Positions 41,030-50,597 of a stretch of 64,000 nt of DNA are shown here, piece by piece. Source of the stretch: Methylocella silvestris BL2 (GTDB lineage Bacteria > Pseudomonadota > Alphaproteobacteria > Rhizobiales > Beijerinckiaceae); contig NC_011666.1 of the NCBI RefSeq assembly GCF_000021745.1, positions 2,180,501 to 2,244,500 of the forward strand, in the 5' to 3' direction. Positions within the stretch are counted from its first letter, which is position 1; each line of letters starts with the position of its first letter. A program made the position numbers and the translations under genes. The notes beneath the pieces were generated by a model that saw only the letters and a list, made by a program, of their open reading frames with translations, was not told the DNA's origin and did no database searches.

Positions 41030-42375
41030 CCATGGCTCGCGCGCCCGTAGAGGGCGCCCCCTGTTGCCGGAAACAGCCTGTCGAAATCCCGCGGCGTCGC
41101 TGTCGCCGTCGAGTTCGCGGAATGCCCGATCTCGAGGCCGCACTGGTTGAGGAGCGCAAAAACGCGGCGTCTGCATTGGTCAATCTCCGCTGCGTCGAAT
41201 GGATCGGAATCGCCGGTCGCCGGCGCATTGATGAGAATGAGCAGCCGCTCGGGAAGATTCCCCTCGCCTCCAGGCCCCGCGCCGCAATCGTCGCGGTCCT
41301 GCGCGCAGACATAGACCGTCGGCTGGAACGGCGTGCGCCCGCGCCGGAACAGGGCGTCGAACTCGGCGGCGTAATCGATCGAGAAAAACACATTGTGCCG
41401 GACCAAGGGAAATCCCGCGGCCGGCGCGTTCATCATCCATGTCACGGCGGACAGGGAGCGCTGGGCGCGCGGCGCCGGAGTTGCCGCGACGGCGGCCTCC
41501 GCGCCGAAAAGACCTGAGGCCAGCGCCGCAACGTCGGCGTTGACGATCACCGCGCTCGCCTCGATCGTCTCGCCCGTTGAAAGAACGACGCCGGCGGCGC
41601 AGCCGTTCCGGAGCAGAATGCGACGCGCCTCGGCGCCGTACCGGAATTCCGCGCCGCGCCGAACGGCAAGCGCGCTCACGGCGCGGGCCAGCGCATGCAT
41701 GCCGCCTTCGACCAGAAAAACGCCGTCGCGCTCGACATGCGCGATCAGCATTAGGGTCGCGGGCGCAAGGAAAGGGGACGATCCGCAATAGGTTGCGTAG
41801 CGCCCGAACAATTGCCTGAGGCGAGGATCGTGGAAATAGGCGCCGAGCCGGCTCCACATCGTCGCAAAGGGATGGATGCCCGCTAGATCGCCAAGGCCCG
41901 AAAGCCCGGCGCGTCCGACAAGGCCCGCGGGGCTCGGCCGCTGCGCCCGGATGAAGTCTTTTTCCAGCGTCGCATAGATGCGCTGCGACTCGGCGCAAAA
42001 GGCGCCATAGCGGCGCGCTTCCGCCGCGCCGGCGAAGGCGCCGATCGCTTCGACCGACCGGGTCATGTCGGCGAACAGGTCGAGCCGCTCGTCCGCGCTC
42101 CAGGCGTGCCGGGCGATGATCTCGGCATTTTTCAGCGTCACATGTTCGGCGAAGCAATCGCCGGCGCTGGTGAACAGTTCGTCGAACACCCAGCGCATCG
42201 TGAACAGCGTCGGGCCGGCGTCGATGTGTGCGCCATCGACCTCTACGGTGCGGATTTTTCCGCCCGGCGCGTCGGCCTTTTCGAGGACGATGACCTCGCA
42301 ACCACGCGCCGCGAGATCGGCGGCGGCGGAAAGGCCGCCGATCCCGGCTCCGATCACGATGATTTTTTCGCCCAT
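40828..42375 (-). CDS. crtD: 1-hydroxycarotenoid 3,4-desaturase CrtD
   Basis: CrtD is the FAD-dependent methoxyneurosporene/hydroxycarotenoid desaturase. From the ATG at 42375 it has 515 residues: IIVIGAGIGGLSAAADLAAR, FEADAPGGK-like EKADAPGGKIRTVEVDGAHI, DAGPTLFTMRWVFDELF and the C-terminal GLYLAGGSAHPGPGVPMAAL. A longer frame reaching 42441 would start inside a PpsR operator and was not used. It is divergent from crtE across that operator region and is followed by crtC. Confidence 0.94.
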   Translation of the reverse strand: MGEKIIVIGAGIGGLSAAADLAARGCEVIVLEKADAPGGKIRTVEVDGAHIDAGPTLFTMRWVFDELFTSAGDCFAEHVTLKNAEIIARHAWSADERLDLFADMTRSVEAIGAFAGAAEARRYGAFCAESQRIYATLEKDFIRAQRPSPAGLVGRAGLSGLGDLAGIHPFATMWSRLGAYFHDPRLRQLFGRYATYCGSSPFLAPATLMLIAHVERDGVFLVEGGMHALARAVSALAVRRGAEFRYGAEARRILLRNGCAAGVVLSTGETIEASAVIVNADVAALASGLFGAEAAVAATPAPRAQRSLSAVTWMMNAPAAGFPLVRHNVFFSIDYAAEFDALFRRGRTPFQPTVYVCAQDRDDCGAGPGGEGNLPERLLILINAPATGDSDPFDAAEIDQCRRRVFALLNQCGLEIGHSANSTATATPRDFDRLFPATGGALYGRASHGWMASFQRPGSRSKIPGLYLAGGSAHPGPGVPMAALSGRLAAQSLIADRLSTRPFRRAVTPGATLTR

Positions 42376-42420
42376 GGCGTCGATCCCTAGCGGCGATTGC
42401 GTTGCCCGGGCCCGTTCTGG

Positions 42421-42464
42421 TGTCAATATAAATTGACACATAAAAATGACAATATAAACTTACG
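42421..42464. promoter_or_regulatory. Tandem PpsR/CrtJ operators between crtD and crtE
   Basis: TGTCAATATAAATTGACA at 42421-42438 is an exact TGT-N12-ACA palindrome. Eight bases on, 42447-42464 reads TGACAATATAAACTTACG, an imperfect copy with one mismatch in each half. The pair lies between the divergent crtD and crtE starts (46 bp and 28 bp away), so it can control both. Confidence 0.78.
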
Positions 42465-42491
42465 ATCGGGAAACGCCGCAGGAGCTCCAAA

Positions 42492-43361
42492 ATGGACGCC
42501 ATCATGCACATCGAATCGGCGCTGGAGACAGCGGCCGCTCTCGCCGCTTCCGACGACGCGCCGCCTCGCCTCGCCGCCGCGATCCGTTACGCCATTTTCC
42601 CCGGCGGCGCCCGGATCCGTCCGCGCCTGTGCCTTGCTGTCTCCGCCGCCTGCGGCGCGCAAAATCTTGGCGCCAGCGCCGCCGCTGCGGGCGCGATCGA
42701 GCTGTTGCACTGCGCCTCGCTGGCGCATGACGATCTGCCCTGTTTCGACGATGCGCCGACGCGGCGCGGCAAGCCGTCCGTTCACGCCGCCTTCGGCGAA
42801 GCGCTGGCCGTCCTCGCCGGCGACGCGATGATCGTCATGGCGTTCGAGGCCATCGCCCGCGCCTTCATGGACCGGCCGCATCTGCTGCCGCCCCTCGTGC
42901 AGACCATCGCGCGGGCCGCCGGAATGCCGAGCGGCATCGCCGCCGGTCAAGGGTATGAAAGCGAGCCGCAGCTCGCCCGCAGCCAGTATCAGCGCGCGAA
43001 AACCGGCTCGCTCTTTGTTGCAGCCACCGTCGCCGGCGCTCTCGCCGCGGGCGCCGATGGCGCGCCTTGGCGCATGCTCGGCGAGGGATTGGGCGAGGCC
43101 TATCAGATCGCCGACGACATCCGCGATGTGGCCTCCTCGCCGGAGGCGATCGGCAAGCCCGTCGGGCGCGACGCCGCGCTGGGACGGCCGAGCGCGGCTC
43201 TGGAGCTCGGCGTCGACCGCGCGGTGGCGCTGTTGAAACGATTGACGCGCGAGGCGGTGGATTCCATCCCGGCCTGCCCCGGCGCCGACTGGCTCAAGGC
43301 GCAAGTGTTGATCGAGACCCTGCGCGTGCTGCCGGAAGAGCTGCTGCGGCGCGCCGCCTGA
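42492..43361 (+). CDS. crtE: Geranylgeranyl diphosphate synthase CrtE
   Basis: CrtE supplies C20 diphosphate for carotenoids and for the bacteriochlorophyll tail. The 289-residue protein has the first Asp-rich motif SLAHDDLPCFDDAPTRRGKP and a second one, YQIADDIRDV, slightly varied from DDILD. AGGAG precedes the ATG. It is the first gene of the second superoperon (crtEF-bchCXYZ-puf...). Confidence 0.94.
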   Translation: MDAIMHIESALETAAALAASDDAPPRLAAAIRYAIFPGGARIRPRLCLAVSAACGAQNLGASAAAAGAIELLHCASLAHDDLPCFDDAPTRRGKPSVHAAFGEALAVLAGDAMIVMAFEAIARAFMDRPHLLPPLVQTIARAAGMPSGIAAGQGYESEPQLARSQYQRAKTGSLFVAATVAGALAAGADGAPWRMLGEGLGEAYQIADDIRDVASSPEAIGKPVGRDAALGRPSAALELGVDRAVALLKRLTREAVDSIPACPGADWLKAQVLIETLRVLPEELLRRAA

Positions 43362-43390
43362 GGCCGCGCCGCGCGCTTTGCGGGGCTCAC

Positions 43391-44587
43391 ATGAAGTTGC
43401 ATGCGCCAAAACTCGGTACGCGGATTGAGACGCCGCCATATGCGCACCGGAGCGTGAGCGCTGATGAGCAGGCGAGCAGTTTTGTTGACCGCATCTTTGC
43501 TCTGCGCGATCGCCTGCTCGGCAATCCCCGCTTCCATGACTGGATGAGTGCCTTTCCACCGACCCGTCCGATCGTGCGCGATCGCGCCGGCGCCCTGTTC
43601 GATCTGTGCTCGGGATTCGTCTACACCCAGATCCTGCTGGCGTCGATGCGCGTCGGCCTCCTCGAACGCCTCGCCGCCGGTCCGCAGACCGCAAGCGTCC
43701 TGGCGGCGCAGCTTTCTCTGTCGCCCGACGCAACCCTGCGCCTGCTGAATGCGGCCGTCGCATTGGGGCTCGCGTCAAAACGCAGCGGCGGCCGATATGG
43801 TCTCGGCGTCACCGGCGCAGCGCTGCGTGGAAATCCCGGCGTCGCCGAGATGATCGAACATAACGCCATGCTGTATGCCGATCTCGCCGACCCCGTCGCC
43901 TTGCTGCGGAACCAGCGTCCGGCCGGCGAGATAGCGCGTTTCTGGCCCTATGCGCGGGCGGCGCGGCCGGGCGATCTGCCGGCCGAAGAGGTTGGCGCCT
44001 ATAGCGCGCTGATGTCGGCCTCGCAATCCTTCATCGCGCCGGACATCGCTGCGGCGTGGCCGTTCGAGCGGCATCGGCGTCTGCTCGATATCGGCGGCGG
44101 CGAGGGCGCCTTTATCTGCGCGATCGCCGCGCGCGTAAAAACCAATCTGCGCTTTACCCTGTTCGATCTGCCGGCCGTGTCGGCGCGTGCGAAAGACCGT
44201 TTGGAGGCGGCCGGCCTCGGGCGCCGCGTCGAAACTATCGGCGGCGATTTTCTGGAAGGCCCACTGCCGCAAGGCGCCGACCTGGTGACGCTGGTCCGAA
44301 TCATTCACGATCATGAGGATGAAGCCACGCTCAAACTGCTTCGCAACATCGCCGCGGTGTTGCCGCCGGACGGCACGCTGCTGATTGCCGAGCCGATGTC
44401 GGGAACGCCCGGCGCCGCGCGCGCAGCCGACGCCTATTTCAGTTTCTTTTTCCTCGCGATGGGCGGCGGAAGGCCGCGCACGCCGGCGGAGATCGCGCGG
44501 CTTCTGCGCTCGGCGGGATTTCGTCGCATCCGCCGGATCGCAACGCGCCGGCCTTTGATGACGAGCCTGATATCTGCCTCGCATTAG
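43391..44587 (+). CDS. crtF: Hydroxyneurosporene O-methyltransferase CrtF
   Basis: CrtF is the SAM-dependent methyltransferase that makes the 1-methoxy group in spheroidene/spirilloxanthin carotenoids. The 398-residue protein has an N-terminal dimerisation/winged-helix part (SGFVYTQILLASMRVGLLER) and the methyltransferase domain with RRLLDIGGGEGAFICAIAAR, VETIGGDFLEGPLPQGADLV and VRIIHDHEDEATLKLLRNI. The frame is open upstream through crtE, but homology begins at this ATG. Confidence 0.93.
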   Translation: MKLHAPKLGTRIETPPYAHRSVSADEQASSFVDRIFALRDRLLGNPRFHDWMSAFPPTRPIVRDRAGALFDLCSGFVYTQILLASMRVGLLERLAAGPQTASVLAAQLSLSPDATLRLLNAAVALGLASKRSGGRYGLGVTGAALRGNPGVAEMIEHNAMLYADLADPVALLRNQRPAGEIARFWPYARAARPGDLPAEEVGAYSALMSASQSFIAPDIAAAWPFERHRRLLDIGGGEGAFICAIAARVKTNLRFTLFDLPAVSARAKDRLEAAGLGRRVETIGGDFLEGPLPQGADLVTLVRIIHDHEDEATLKLLRNIAAVLPPDGTLLIAEPMSGTPGAARAADAYFSFFFLAMGGGRPRTPAEIARLLRSAGFRRIRRIATRRPLMTSLISASH

Positions 44588-44593
44588 AGGATG

Positions 44594-44637
44594 TGTAAAG
44601 AATGATTGACAATCTGGATTGTCATTTTAAACTTACA
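44594..44637. promoter_or_regulatory. Tandem PpsR/CrtJ operators upstream of bchC
   Basis: Two exact TGT-N12-ACA sites: TGTAAAGAATGATTGACA (44594-44611) and TGTCATTTTAAACTTACA (44620-44637), separated by 8 bp. A third palindrome, TGACAATCTGGATTGTCA (44607-44624), lies across the spacer and overlaps both. The bchC ATG is at 44677. This is the best match to the operator pattern in the window. Confidence 0.85.
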
Positions 44638-44676
44638 TTTGTTCCGGGCCAGAGCCCGGCGCAAGTGGGGCTCCGC

Positions 44677-45624
44677 ATGGATACTCTCGCGGTCATTCTC
44701 GAAGAGCCGGAACATCTCGTCCTCGGGCGGCTCGATATCGCCGAGCCTGGCGAGGAGGATGTCGTCGTCGACATTGAATGGAGCGGGATCAGCACCGGCA
44801 CCGAACGGCTGCTCTACACCGGCCGCATGCCTGAATTTCCCGGCATGGGCTACCCTCTCGTGCCCGGATATGAATCCGTCGGGCGCGTCGTCGCGGCGGG
44901 CCCTCGCTCGGGCGCCACGGCCGGAGCCCGCGTCTTCGTGCCGGGCGCGCGCTGCTTCGGGTCTGTGCGCGGCCTGTTCGGCGGCGCAGCCGCGCGGGTG
45001 GTTCTCCCGGGCAAGCGCGCGACGCCGATCGGAGAGGCGCTCGGCGAGCGCGGCGTGCTGCTCGCTCTGGCGGCGACCGCCTATCACGCCACGGCGTCTG
45101 GCGACGGCGCCGAACAGCCGGACCTCATCATCGGACATGGCGCGCTGGGGCGTATCATGGCTCGTCTTGCGCTCGCCGCGGGCGCCATGCCGCCGCCGAC
45201 CGTGTACGAAACCAACCCTGCCCGGCGCGACGGAGCGTGCGGTTACAGCGTGCTCGATCCGGCCGATGACGATCGTCGCGACTATCAATGCATCTGCGAC
45301 GTTAGCGGAGATCCCGCGATTCTGGACAGCCTGATCGCGAGGCTCGCCCCCGGCGGCGAGATCATTCTCGCGGGCTTTTATGAGGCTCCGCTATCATTCG
45401 CCTTTCCGCCCGCCTTCATGCGGGAGGCGCGCATCCGGGTCGCCGCGCAATGGCTGCCGGCCGATCTTTGCGCGGTCCGCTCTCTGGCTGAATCCGGCGC
45501 GCTCGATCTTGGCGGCCTCATCACCCATCGCCGTGCCCCCGACAATGCGGGTGAAGCCTACCGGACGGCTTTCGGCGATCCCTCCTGCCTCAAAATGGTC
45601 CTGGACTGGAGACAACATTCATGA
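44677..45624 (+). CDS. bchC: 3-hydroxyethyl bacteriochlorophyllide a dehydrogenase BchC
   Basis: BchC oxidises the C3 hydroxyethyl group to acetyl, completing the bacteriochlorophyllide a ring. The 315-residue protein has the MDR-like [38 protein letters not shown] and [20 protein letters not shown] blocks. A longer frame starts at 44602 inside the operators; the ATG at 44677 is the family start. Stop overlaps bchX (ATGA). Confidence 0.95.
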   Translation: MDTLAVILEEPEHLVLGRLDIAEPGEEDVVVDIEWSGISTGTERLLYTGRMPEFPGMGYPLVPGYESVGRVVAAGPRSGATAGARVFVPGARCFGSVRGLFGGAAARVVLPGKRATPIGEALGERGVLLALAATAYHATASGDGAEQPDLIIGHGALGRIMARLALAAGAMPPPTVYETNPARRDGACGYSVLDPADDDRRDYQCICDVSGDPAILDSLIARLAPGGEIILAGFYEAPLSFAFPPAFMREARIRVAAQWLPADLCAVRSLAESGALDLGGLITHRRAPDNAGEAYRTAFGDPSCLKMVLDWRQHS

Positions 45625-46673
45625 ACGCTCGCCCGGCCGAGGCTTCTCCCGCAGGGCGCGTCGAGGCGCGTCCCATTGAGGATATGGCGCTGAAGCTTCG
45701 CGCCGAGGCCGCGCTTGAAGCGGAAGCCGCGCTTGAAGCGGAAGCCGCGCCCGCCGCCGCGCCGACGAAAGCGACACAGATCATCGCCATCTACGGCAAG
45801 GGCGGCATCGGCAAGAGCTTCACCCTCGCCAATCTCTCCTACATGATGGCGCAGCAGGGCAAGAAAGTGCTGCTCATTGGCTGCGATCCCAAAAGCGACA
45901 CCACCTCTCTCCTTTTCGGCGGCAAGGCCTGCCCGACAATCCTTGAAACCTCGAGCCGCAAGAAACTTGCGGGCGCGCAGGTCGAGATCGGCGATGTCTG
46001 CTTCAAGCGCGACGGCGTGTTCGCGATGGAGCTCGGCGGCCCGGAAGTCGGCCGCGGCTGCGGCGGCCGCGGCATCATTCACGGCTTCGAGCTACTTGAA
46101 AAGCTCGGCTTCCACGAATGGGATTTCGACTATGTGCTGCTCGATTTCCTCGGCGACGTGGTCTGCGGCGGCTTCGGCCTGCCGATCGCGCGCGACATGT
46201 GTCAGAAAGTGATCGTCGTCGGATCGAACGATCTGCAGTCATTATATGTCGCTAATAATGTTTGTTCCGCCGTCGATTATTTCCGCAGGCTCGGAGGCAA
46301 TGTCGGCGTCGCCGGCCTCGTCATCAACAAGGACGACCATACCGGAGAGGCGCAGGCTTTCGCAAAATCCGTCGGCATTCCGGTTCTGGCCTCGATCCCG
46401 GCCGACGACGACATCCGGCGGAAGAGCGCCAGCTACGAGATCATTGGCCGGCCTGGCGGACAATGGGCGTCCGTGTTCGAAGAGCTCGCCCGCAACATCG
46501 CCGAGGCGCCGCCAGTGCGGCCGTCGCCACTGACGCAGGACGGGCTGCTCGAATTGTTCTCCGGCGACGCCGTCGGCAGGGGCGTCGTGCTCCAGTCGGC
46601 GAGCGCGACCGACATGATGGGCGCGGCCCGCCTTGAGAAGAAATCGCTCGAAATCATCTACGACGCCGTTTGA
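45621..46673 (+). CDS. bchX: Chlorophyllide a reductase iron protein BchX
   Basis: BchX is the Fe-protein-like ATPase that feeds BchYZ, which reduces ring B of chlorophyllide. It has 350 residues: an N-terminal extension with a repeated EAALEA segment (about residues 28-44), the P-loop [40 protein letters not shown], and cluster cysteines in [13 protein letters not shown] and [17 protein letters not shown]. It is coupled to bchC and followed by bchY. Confidence 0.96.
   Translation: MNARPAEASPAGRVEARPIEDMALKLRAEAALEAEAALEAEAAPAAAPTKATQIIAIYGKGGIGKSFTLANLSYMMAQQGKKVLLIGCDPKSDTTSLLFGGKACPTILETSSRKKLAGAQVEIGDVCFKRDGVFAMELGGPEVGRGCGGRGIIHGFELLEKLGFHEWDFDYVLLDFLGDVVCGGFGLPIARDMCQKVIVVGSNDLQSLYVANNVCSAVDYFRRLGGNVGVAGLVINKDDHTGEAQAFAKSVGIPVLASIPADDDIRRKSASYEIIGRPGGQWASVFEELARNIAEAPPVRPSPLTQDGLLELFSGDAVGRGVVLQSASATDMMGAARLEKKSLEIIYDAV
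45705..45749 (+). repeat. 18-bp tandem repeat in bchX
   Basis: Two and a half copies of an 18-bp unit (gaRgccgcgcttgaagcg) lie at 45705-45722, 45723-45740 and 45741-45749. They encode an EAALEA repeat in the variable N-terminal extension of BchX, upstream of the P-loop. A unit of 18 bp keeps the frame, so copy number could vary between strains without loss of function. Confidence 0.8.
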
Positions 46674-46718
46674 CGATAAACCCGCAAGCCGCCCCAAAAT
46701 TCCGCGCAGCGAGCCGCA

Positions 46719-48260
46719 ATGAACAAGACGCTCCTTCCCTCCGACAAGACCGCGCTCGAAGCCGGGGCGCCCGTCGCGCATGGCGATGGCCTCGGTTGCC
46801 ACGCGGGCGCCGGGGAGATGCGCCGCGCCGCCGCGGCGGCGGGCAAGAGCGAGACGCTGGATCGCTACGCGGCCGACTATCCGGCCGGCCCGCACGACCA
46901 GCCGCAAAGCATGTGCCCGGCGTTTGGCTCGCTGCGCGTCGGGCTGCGCATGCGCCGCACCGCCACCGTGCTCAGCGGCTCGGCTTGTTGCGTCTACGGA
47001 CTGACCTTCACCTCGCATTTTTACGGTGCGCGGCGCACGGTCGGCTACGTGCCGTTCAACTCGGAATCGCTTGTCACGGGAAAGCTGTTCGAAGACATTC
47101 GCGGCGCTGTGTTTGGCCTCGCCGATCCCCAACTCTACGACGCCATCGTGATCATTAATCTGTGCGTTCCGACCGCCTCCGGCGTGCCCCTGCAGATCCT
47201 GCCGAAGGAAATCAATGGCGTTCGCATCATCGGGATTGACGTGCCGGGATTCGGCGTTCCGACCCACGCCGAAGCCAAGGACGTTCTCGCCGCGGCCATG
47301 CTGCGCTACGCCCGCGTGGAGGCGGAACAGGGCGCCGTACAGGCGCCGCGCGCCGGCCGCAGCGAGCGGCCGACGATAACGCTTCTCGGTGAACTGTTCC
47401 CCGCCGATCCCGTACAGATCGGCATGATGCTGGAGCCGCTCGGCCTTGCCGCCGGTCCTGCCGTTCCGACGCGCGAATGGCGCGAGCTCTACGCCGCCTA
47501 TGACTGCGCTGCGGTCGCCGCCATTCATCCCTTTTATCGCGCTTCGATCCGCGAATTCGAGGCCGCCAGCCGCAAGATCGTAGGCTCTGCCCCAGTGGGC
47601 AGCGAAGGAACGGAAAGCTGGCTAAACGCCATCGGCGAGGCCTGCGGCGTCCCGCGCGCAAAGATCGACGCCGCCAACAACCGGCTGCTACCGATCATCC
47701 GGGCCGCGCTCGCCGCAAGGCCGGTCAAGGGGCGCATTACGCTTTCGGGCTATGAGGGTTCCGAGCTTCTCGTCGGACGGTTGCTCGTGGAGAGCGGCGC
47801 CGATGTCCGCTATGTCGGGACGGCGTGTCCGCTGACGCCCTGGTCGGAGCAGGACCGGCAATGGCTTGAGGCCAAGGGCGTCAAAGTTCAGTTCCGCGCC
47901 TCGCTGGAGCACGACCTCGCCGCGCTCGCCGAATATCAACCGGACCTTGCGATCGGCACGACGCCGGTGGTGCAGAAGGCCAAGCAGGGCGGCACGCCCG
48001 CGCTCTATTTCACCAATCTCATTTCGGCGCGGCCGCTGATGGGGCCGGCAGGGGCGGGCTCGCTCGCCGAGGTCGTCAACGCTTCGCTCGCGGCCAAGCC
48101 GCGCTTCGACGCCATGCGCGAATTTTTCGAGGATGTCGGCGAAGGCTTTGCCGCGGGCGTATGGGAGAAGAAGCCGACGGACCGGCCGGAATTTCGCGCG
48201 CTCTACAAGCGCCGCGTCGAGGCGAACGCCAAGGCGCGTCAGGGCGAGGATATCAAATAA
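46719..48260 (+). CDS. bchY: Chlorophyllide a reductase subunit BchY
   Basis: BchY, with BchZ, is the catalytic part of chlorophyllide a oxidoreductase. The 513-residue protein has [20 protein letters not shown], the Cys-rich [40 protein letters not shown] and [17 protein letters not shown]. The stop codon and the bchZ ATG share one base (TAATG). Confidence 0.96.
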   Translation: MNKTLLPSDKTALEAGAPVAHGDGLGCHAGAGEMRRAAAAAGKSETLDRYAADYPAGPHDQPQSMCPAFGSLRVGLRMRRTATVLSGSACCVYGLTFTSHFYGARRTVGYVPFNSESLVTGKLFEDIRGAVFGLADPQLYDAIVIINLCVPTASGVPLQILPKEINGVRIIGIDVPGFGVPTHAEAKDVLAAAMLRYARVEAEQGAVQAPRAGRSERPTITLLGELFPADPVQIGMMLEPLGLAAGPAVPTREWRELYAAYDCAAVAAIHPFYRASIREFEAASRKIVGSAPVGSEGTESWLNAIGEACGVPRAKIDAANNRLLPIIRAALAARPVKGRITLSGYEGSELLVGRLLVESGADVRYVGTACPLTPWSEQDRQWLEAKGVKVQFRASLEHDLAALAEYQPDLAIGTTPVVQKAKQGGTPALYFTNLISARPLMGPAGAGSLAEVVNASLAAKPRFDAMREFFEDVGEGFAAGVWEKKPTDRPEFRALYKRRVEANAKARQGEDIK

Positions 48261-49717
48261 TGCTCGTTCTGGATCATGATCGCGCCGGCGGCTATTGGGG
48301 CGCCGTCTATGTGTTCAGCGCCATCAAGGGGCTGCAAGTCATCATCGACGGTCCCGTCGGCTGCGAAAACCTGCCGGTTACGTCGGTTTTGCATTACACT
48401 GACGCCCTTCCGCCGCATGAATTACCGATCGTCGTCACGGGCCTCAGCGAGGATGAGCTCGGTCAGACCGGGACGGAAGGCGCCATGAAGCGCGCCCATC
48501 GCACGCTTGATCCGGGTCTGCCCAGCGTCGTCGTCACCGGCTCCATCGCCGAGATGATCGGCGGCGGCGTCACGCCGGAAGGCGCCAACATCCAACGCTT
48601 TCTGCCGCGCACGATCGATGAAGATCAGTGGCAATGCGCCGACCGCGCCATGAACTGGCTGTGGACGGAGTATGGTCCGAAGAAAGTCCCGCAACTAAAA
48701 CCGCGCAAACCCGACCAAAAGCCTCGCGTCAACATCATCGGGCCGTGCTATGGCGTGTTCAACAGCCCGAGCGATCTTGCCGAAATCCGCCGGCTGGTCG
48801 ACGGCATAGGCGCCGAAATCAACATGATCTTCCCCCTCGGCAGCCATCTCGCCGATGTGGCGAGGCTAGCCGACGCCGACGCCAATATATGCCTCTACCG
48901 CGAATTCGGACGGCTGCTCTGCGAGGGGCTTGAGCGGCCCTATCTGCAGGCTCCGATCGGGCTGCATTCCACGACCAGCTTTCTACGCACGCTCGGCGGA
49001 CTGCTTGAGCTCGACCCTGAACCTTTCATTGACCGCGAGAAGCACACGACGATCAAGCCGCTGTGGGATTTGTGGCGCTCGGTCACGCAGGATTTCTTCG
49101 CGACCGCGAGCTTCGCAATCGTCGCCAATGAAACCTATGCGCGGGGCGTTCGTCATTTTCTTGAAGAGGAAATGGGACTGCCCTGCGCCTTCTCGATGTG
49201 CCGCAGGGCCGGCGTAAAGCCCGACAACGCGGCGGTGCGCGAGGCCATCGGCAAGAAGGCGCCGCTGATCGTATTCGGCAGCTTCAATGAACGCATGTAT
49301 CTCGCCGAGACCGGCGCCCGCGCGATCTACATCCCGGCGTCGTTCCCCGGCGCGATCATCCGTCGCCATACCGGCACGCCTTTCATGGGCTATGGCGGGG
49401 CGACCTACATCGTCCAGGAGGTATGCAACGCGCTGTTCGACGCGCTGTTCAATATCATCCCGCTCGCCGCCGACATGGACCGAGTCGAGGCGACGCCGGC
49501 CCGCCTTGGACTCGCGGCGTCGACGCCCTGGGACGAGGCGGCGCATCGCCTTCTCGAACAATATGTCGAAGCCGAGCCGGTTCTCGTGCGCATCTCGGCG
49601 GCAAAGCGCCTGCGCGACCGCGCCGAACAGGAGGCCCGCTCGGCCGGAGAAGCAAGCGTAACGGCCGAGCGCGTTAGCCGCGCGCGCGATCAGATCGCGC
49701 AAGGGAGGGCGGCATGA
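48260..49717 (+). CDS. bchZ: Chlorophyllide a reductase subunit BchZ
   Basis: This is the second catalytic subunit of chlorophyllide a reductase. It has 485 residues from the ATG at 48260: [20 protein letters not shown], the Cys region [39 protein letters not shown] and a proto-chlorophyllide-reductase-like C-terminal tail. A longer frame from 48161 inside bchY was rejected. Its stop overlaps a 23-codon ORF preceding pufQ. Confidence 0.96.
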   Translation: MLVLDHDRAGGYWGAVYVFSAIKGLQVIIDGPVGCENLPVTSVLHYTDALPPHELPIVVTGLSEDELGQTGTEGAMKRAHRTLDPGLPSVVVTGSIAEMIGGGVTPEGANIQRFLPRTIDEDQWQCADRAMNWLWTEYGPKKVPQLKPRKPDQKPRVNIIGPCYGVFNSPSDLAEIRRLVDGIGAEINMIFPLGSHLADVARLADADANICLYREFGRLLCEGLERPYLQAPIGLHSTTSFLRTLGGLLELDPEPFIDREKHTTIKPLWDLWRSVTQDFFATASFAIVANETYARGVRHFLEEEMGLPCAFSMCRRAGVKPDNAAVREAIGKKAPLIVFGSFNERMYLAETGARAIYIPASFPGAIIRRHTGTPFMGYGGATYIVQEVCNALFDALFNIIPLAADMDRVEATPARLGLAASTPWDEAAHRLLEQYVEAEPVLVRISAAKRLRDRAEQEARSAGEASVTAERVSRARDQIAQGRAA

Positions 49718-49785
49718 AGGCGTCAGACGACAGCCTTACGCCCCTCAACGAGGCGTTCGGGCTGCATCCATTGGCAGGAGGATGA
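49714..49785 (+). CDS. Possible 23-residue leader peptide between bchZ and pufQ
   Basis: An ATG at 49714 overlaps the bchZ stop (ATGA) and is preceded by GGGAGGG at good spacing. It opens a 23-codon frame that begins [20 protein letters not shown] and ends in a TGA lying only four bases before the pufQ ATG. The GGAGG serving pufQ lies within its last two codons, so translation of this peptide would overlap initiation of pufQ. It is a candidate coupling peptide; no homologue is recognised. Confidence 0.45.
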   Translation: MKASDDSLTPLNEAFGLHPLAGG

Positions 49786-49789
49786 CGAC

Positions 49790-50023
49790 ATGAGTCTCGG
49801 GGCGCCTTCACATCACGGGCCGGTTTTCGCGCAAAGGCGGCGCAGCGGCTTCAACCGCCTGTTCACGCCGATTTTGGTCGTCTGTTTGATCGGCGCCGCC
49901 TTCGACATCATCCTTCCCCGGCAATGGCGGCTTCTGCCGCAGCCGGATGGCGCCCGCAAGCCATTCCTCGATCATGTCGTTGACAAGGCGGAGGCGCTGA
50001 CAGCGTTCGCCTTCCTGGAGTAA
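49790..50023 (+). CDS. pufQ: PufQ, bacteriochlorophyll-delivery protein
   Basis: The 77-residue protein has one transmembrane segment (RLFTPILVVCLIGAAFDIIL) after a basic N-terminus (HHGPVFAQRRRSGFNRLF), at the position of pufQ between bchZ and pufB. PufQ is thought to carry or regulate bacteriochlorophyll supply for complex assembly. Sequence conservation in this family is low, so identity relies partly on size, topology and position. Confidence 0.78.
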   Translation: MSLGAPSHHGPVFAQRRRSGFNRLFTPILVVCLIGAAFDIILPRQWRLLPQPDGARKPFLDHVVDKAEALTAFAFLE

Positions 50024-50122
50024 GGGAGAGACCTTTTCGACGCCGCGCCGCGGCGCGCATAAATCCCCGCCGCGCGGGAAAGGCGCGGCAATGGCGAAAG
50101 CCGCTGCAATGGAGAAGATAAT
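50024..50122 (+). promoter_or_regulatory. pufQ-pufB intercistronic leader with GC palindrome
   Basis: The 99-bp spacer holds a perfect 14-bp palindrome (CGCGCCGCGGCGCG, 50044-50057) followed by a second GC-rich CCGCCGCGCGGG stretch. Structured leaders before pufB are known to influence puf mRNA processing. GGAGAAG precedes the pufB ATG. Confidence 0.4.
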
Positions 50123-50353
50123 ATGATTAACGACATCGACGGGCGGAGCTCGCTATCGGGGCTCAGCGATTCAGAGGCGAAGGAGTTTCACAAACTCTTC
50201 GTAACGAGCTTCTTGATTTTTACCGGAATCGCGATCGTCGCGCACATTCTAGTATGGATGTGGCGCCCCTGGATCCCCGGCCCGAACGGCTATTCGTCGC
50301 TCATCGACAGCGCAAGGGACGTTGCGATGAGCGTCATCCCGCATATCGTCTAG
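50123..50353 (+). CDS. pufB: Light-harvesting 1 beta chain PufB
   Basis: This LH1 beta polypeptide of 76 residues has the N-terminal LSDSEAKEFHKLFVTSFLIF, the transmembrane helix, and the bacteriochlorophyll-ligand His41 in IAIVAHILVWMWRPW. After the WRPW end of the usual beta chain there is a further stretch of about 26 residues (IPGPNGYSSLIDSARDVAMS and so on), longer than classic LH1 beta chains of about 50 residues. Confidence 0.95.
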   Translation: MINDIDGRSSLSGLSDSEAKEFHKLFVTSFLIFTGIAIVAHILVWMWRPWIPGPNGYSSLIDSARDVAMSVIPHIV

Positions 50354-50362
50354 GAGGGGGTC

Positions 50363-50575
50363 ATGGAACTGTACAAAATCTGGCTCGTATTCGATCCGCG
50401 CAGGGCGCTGATCGGACTGTTCGTCTTCCTGTTCGGACTGGCGATTCTGATTCACTTCATTTTGCTCAGCACCGACCGCTTCAACTGGCTCGAAGGTCCA
50501 CGCGTCTCGCGGGTGAAGGCGAGCGAATTGATCGCGCCGCCCGCGCCGGCTCTCGATTTCGTCAGATTCGGCTGA
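50363..50575 (+). CDS. pufA: Light-harvesting 1 alpha chain PufA
   Basis: This LH1 alpha polypeptide of 70 residues starts with [20 protein letters not shown], and His31 in the helix ([20 protein letters not shown]) is the bacteriochlorophyll ligand. GGAGGGGG is placed directly upstream. The C-terminal tail ([17 protein letters not shown]) is extended relative to short forms but of the usual character. It follows pufB by nine bases. Confidence 0.96.
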   Translation: MELYKIWLVFDPRRALIGLFVFLFGLAILIHFILLSTDRFNWLEGPRVSRVKASELIAPPAPALDFVRFG

Positions 50576-50597
50576 CGGGACCGCACGCTAAACGCCA

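Noticed and set aside
42423-43778. 451-codon minus-strand open frame opposite crtE and crtF
   Set aside because: Runs antisense to two clear genes and through the crtD/crtE operator; Arg/Gly-rich, no motif.
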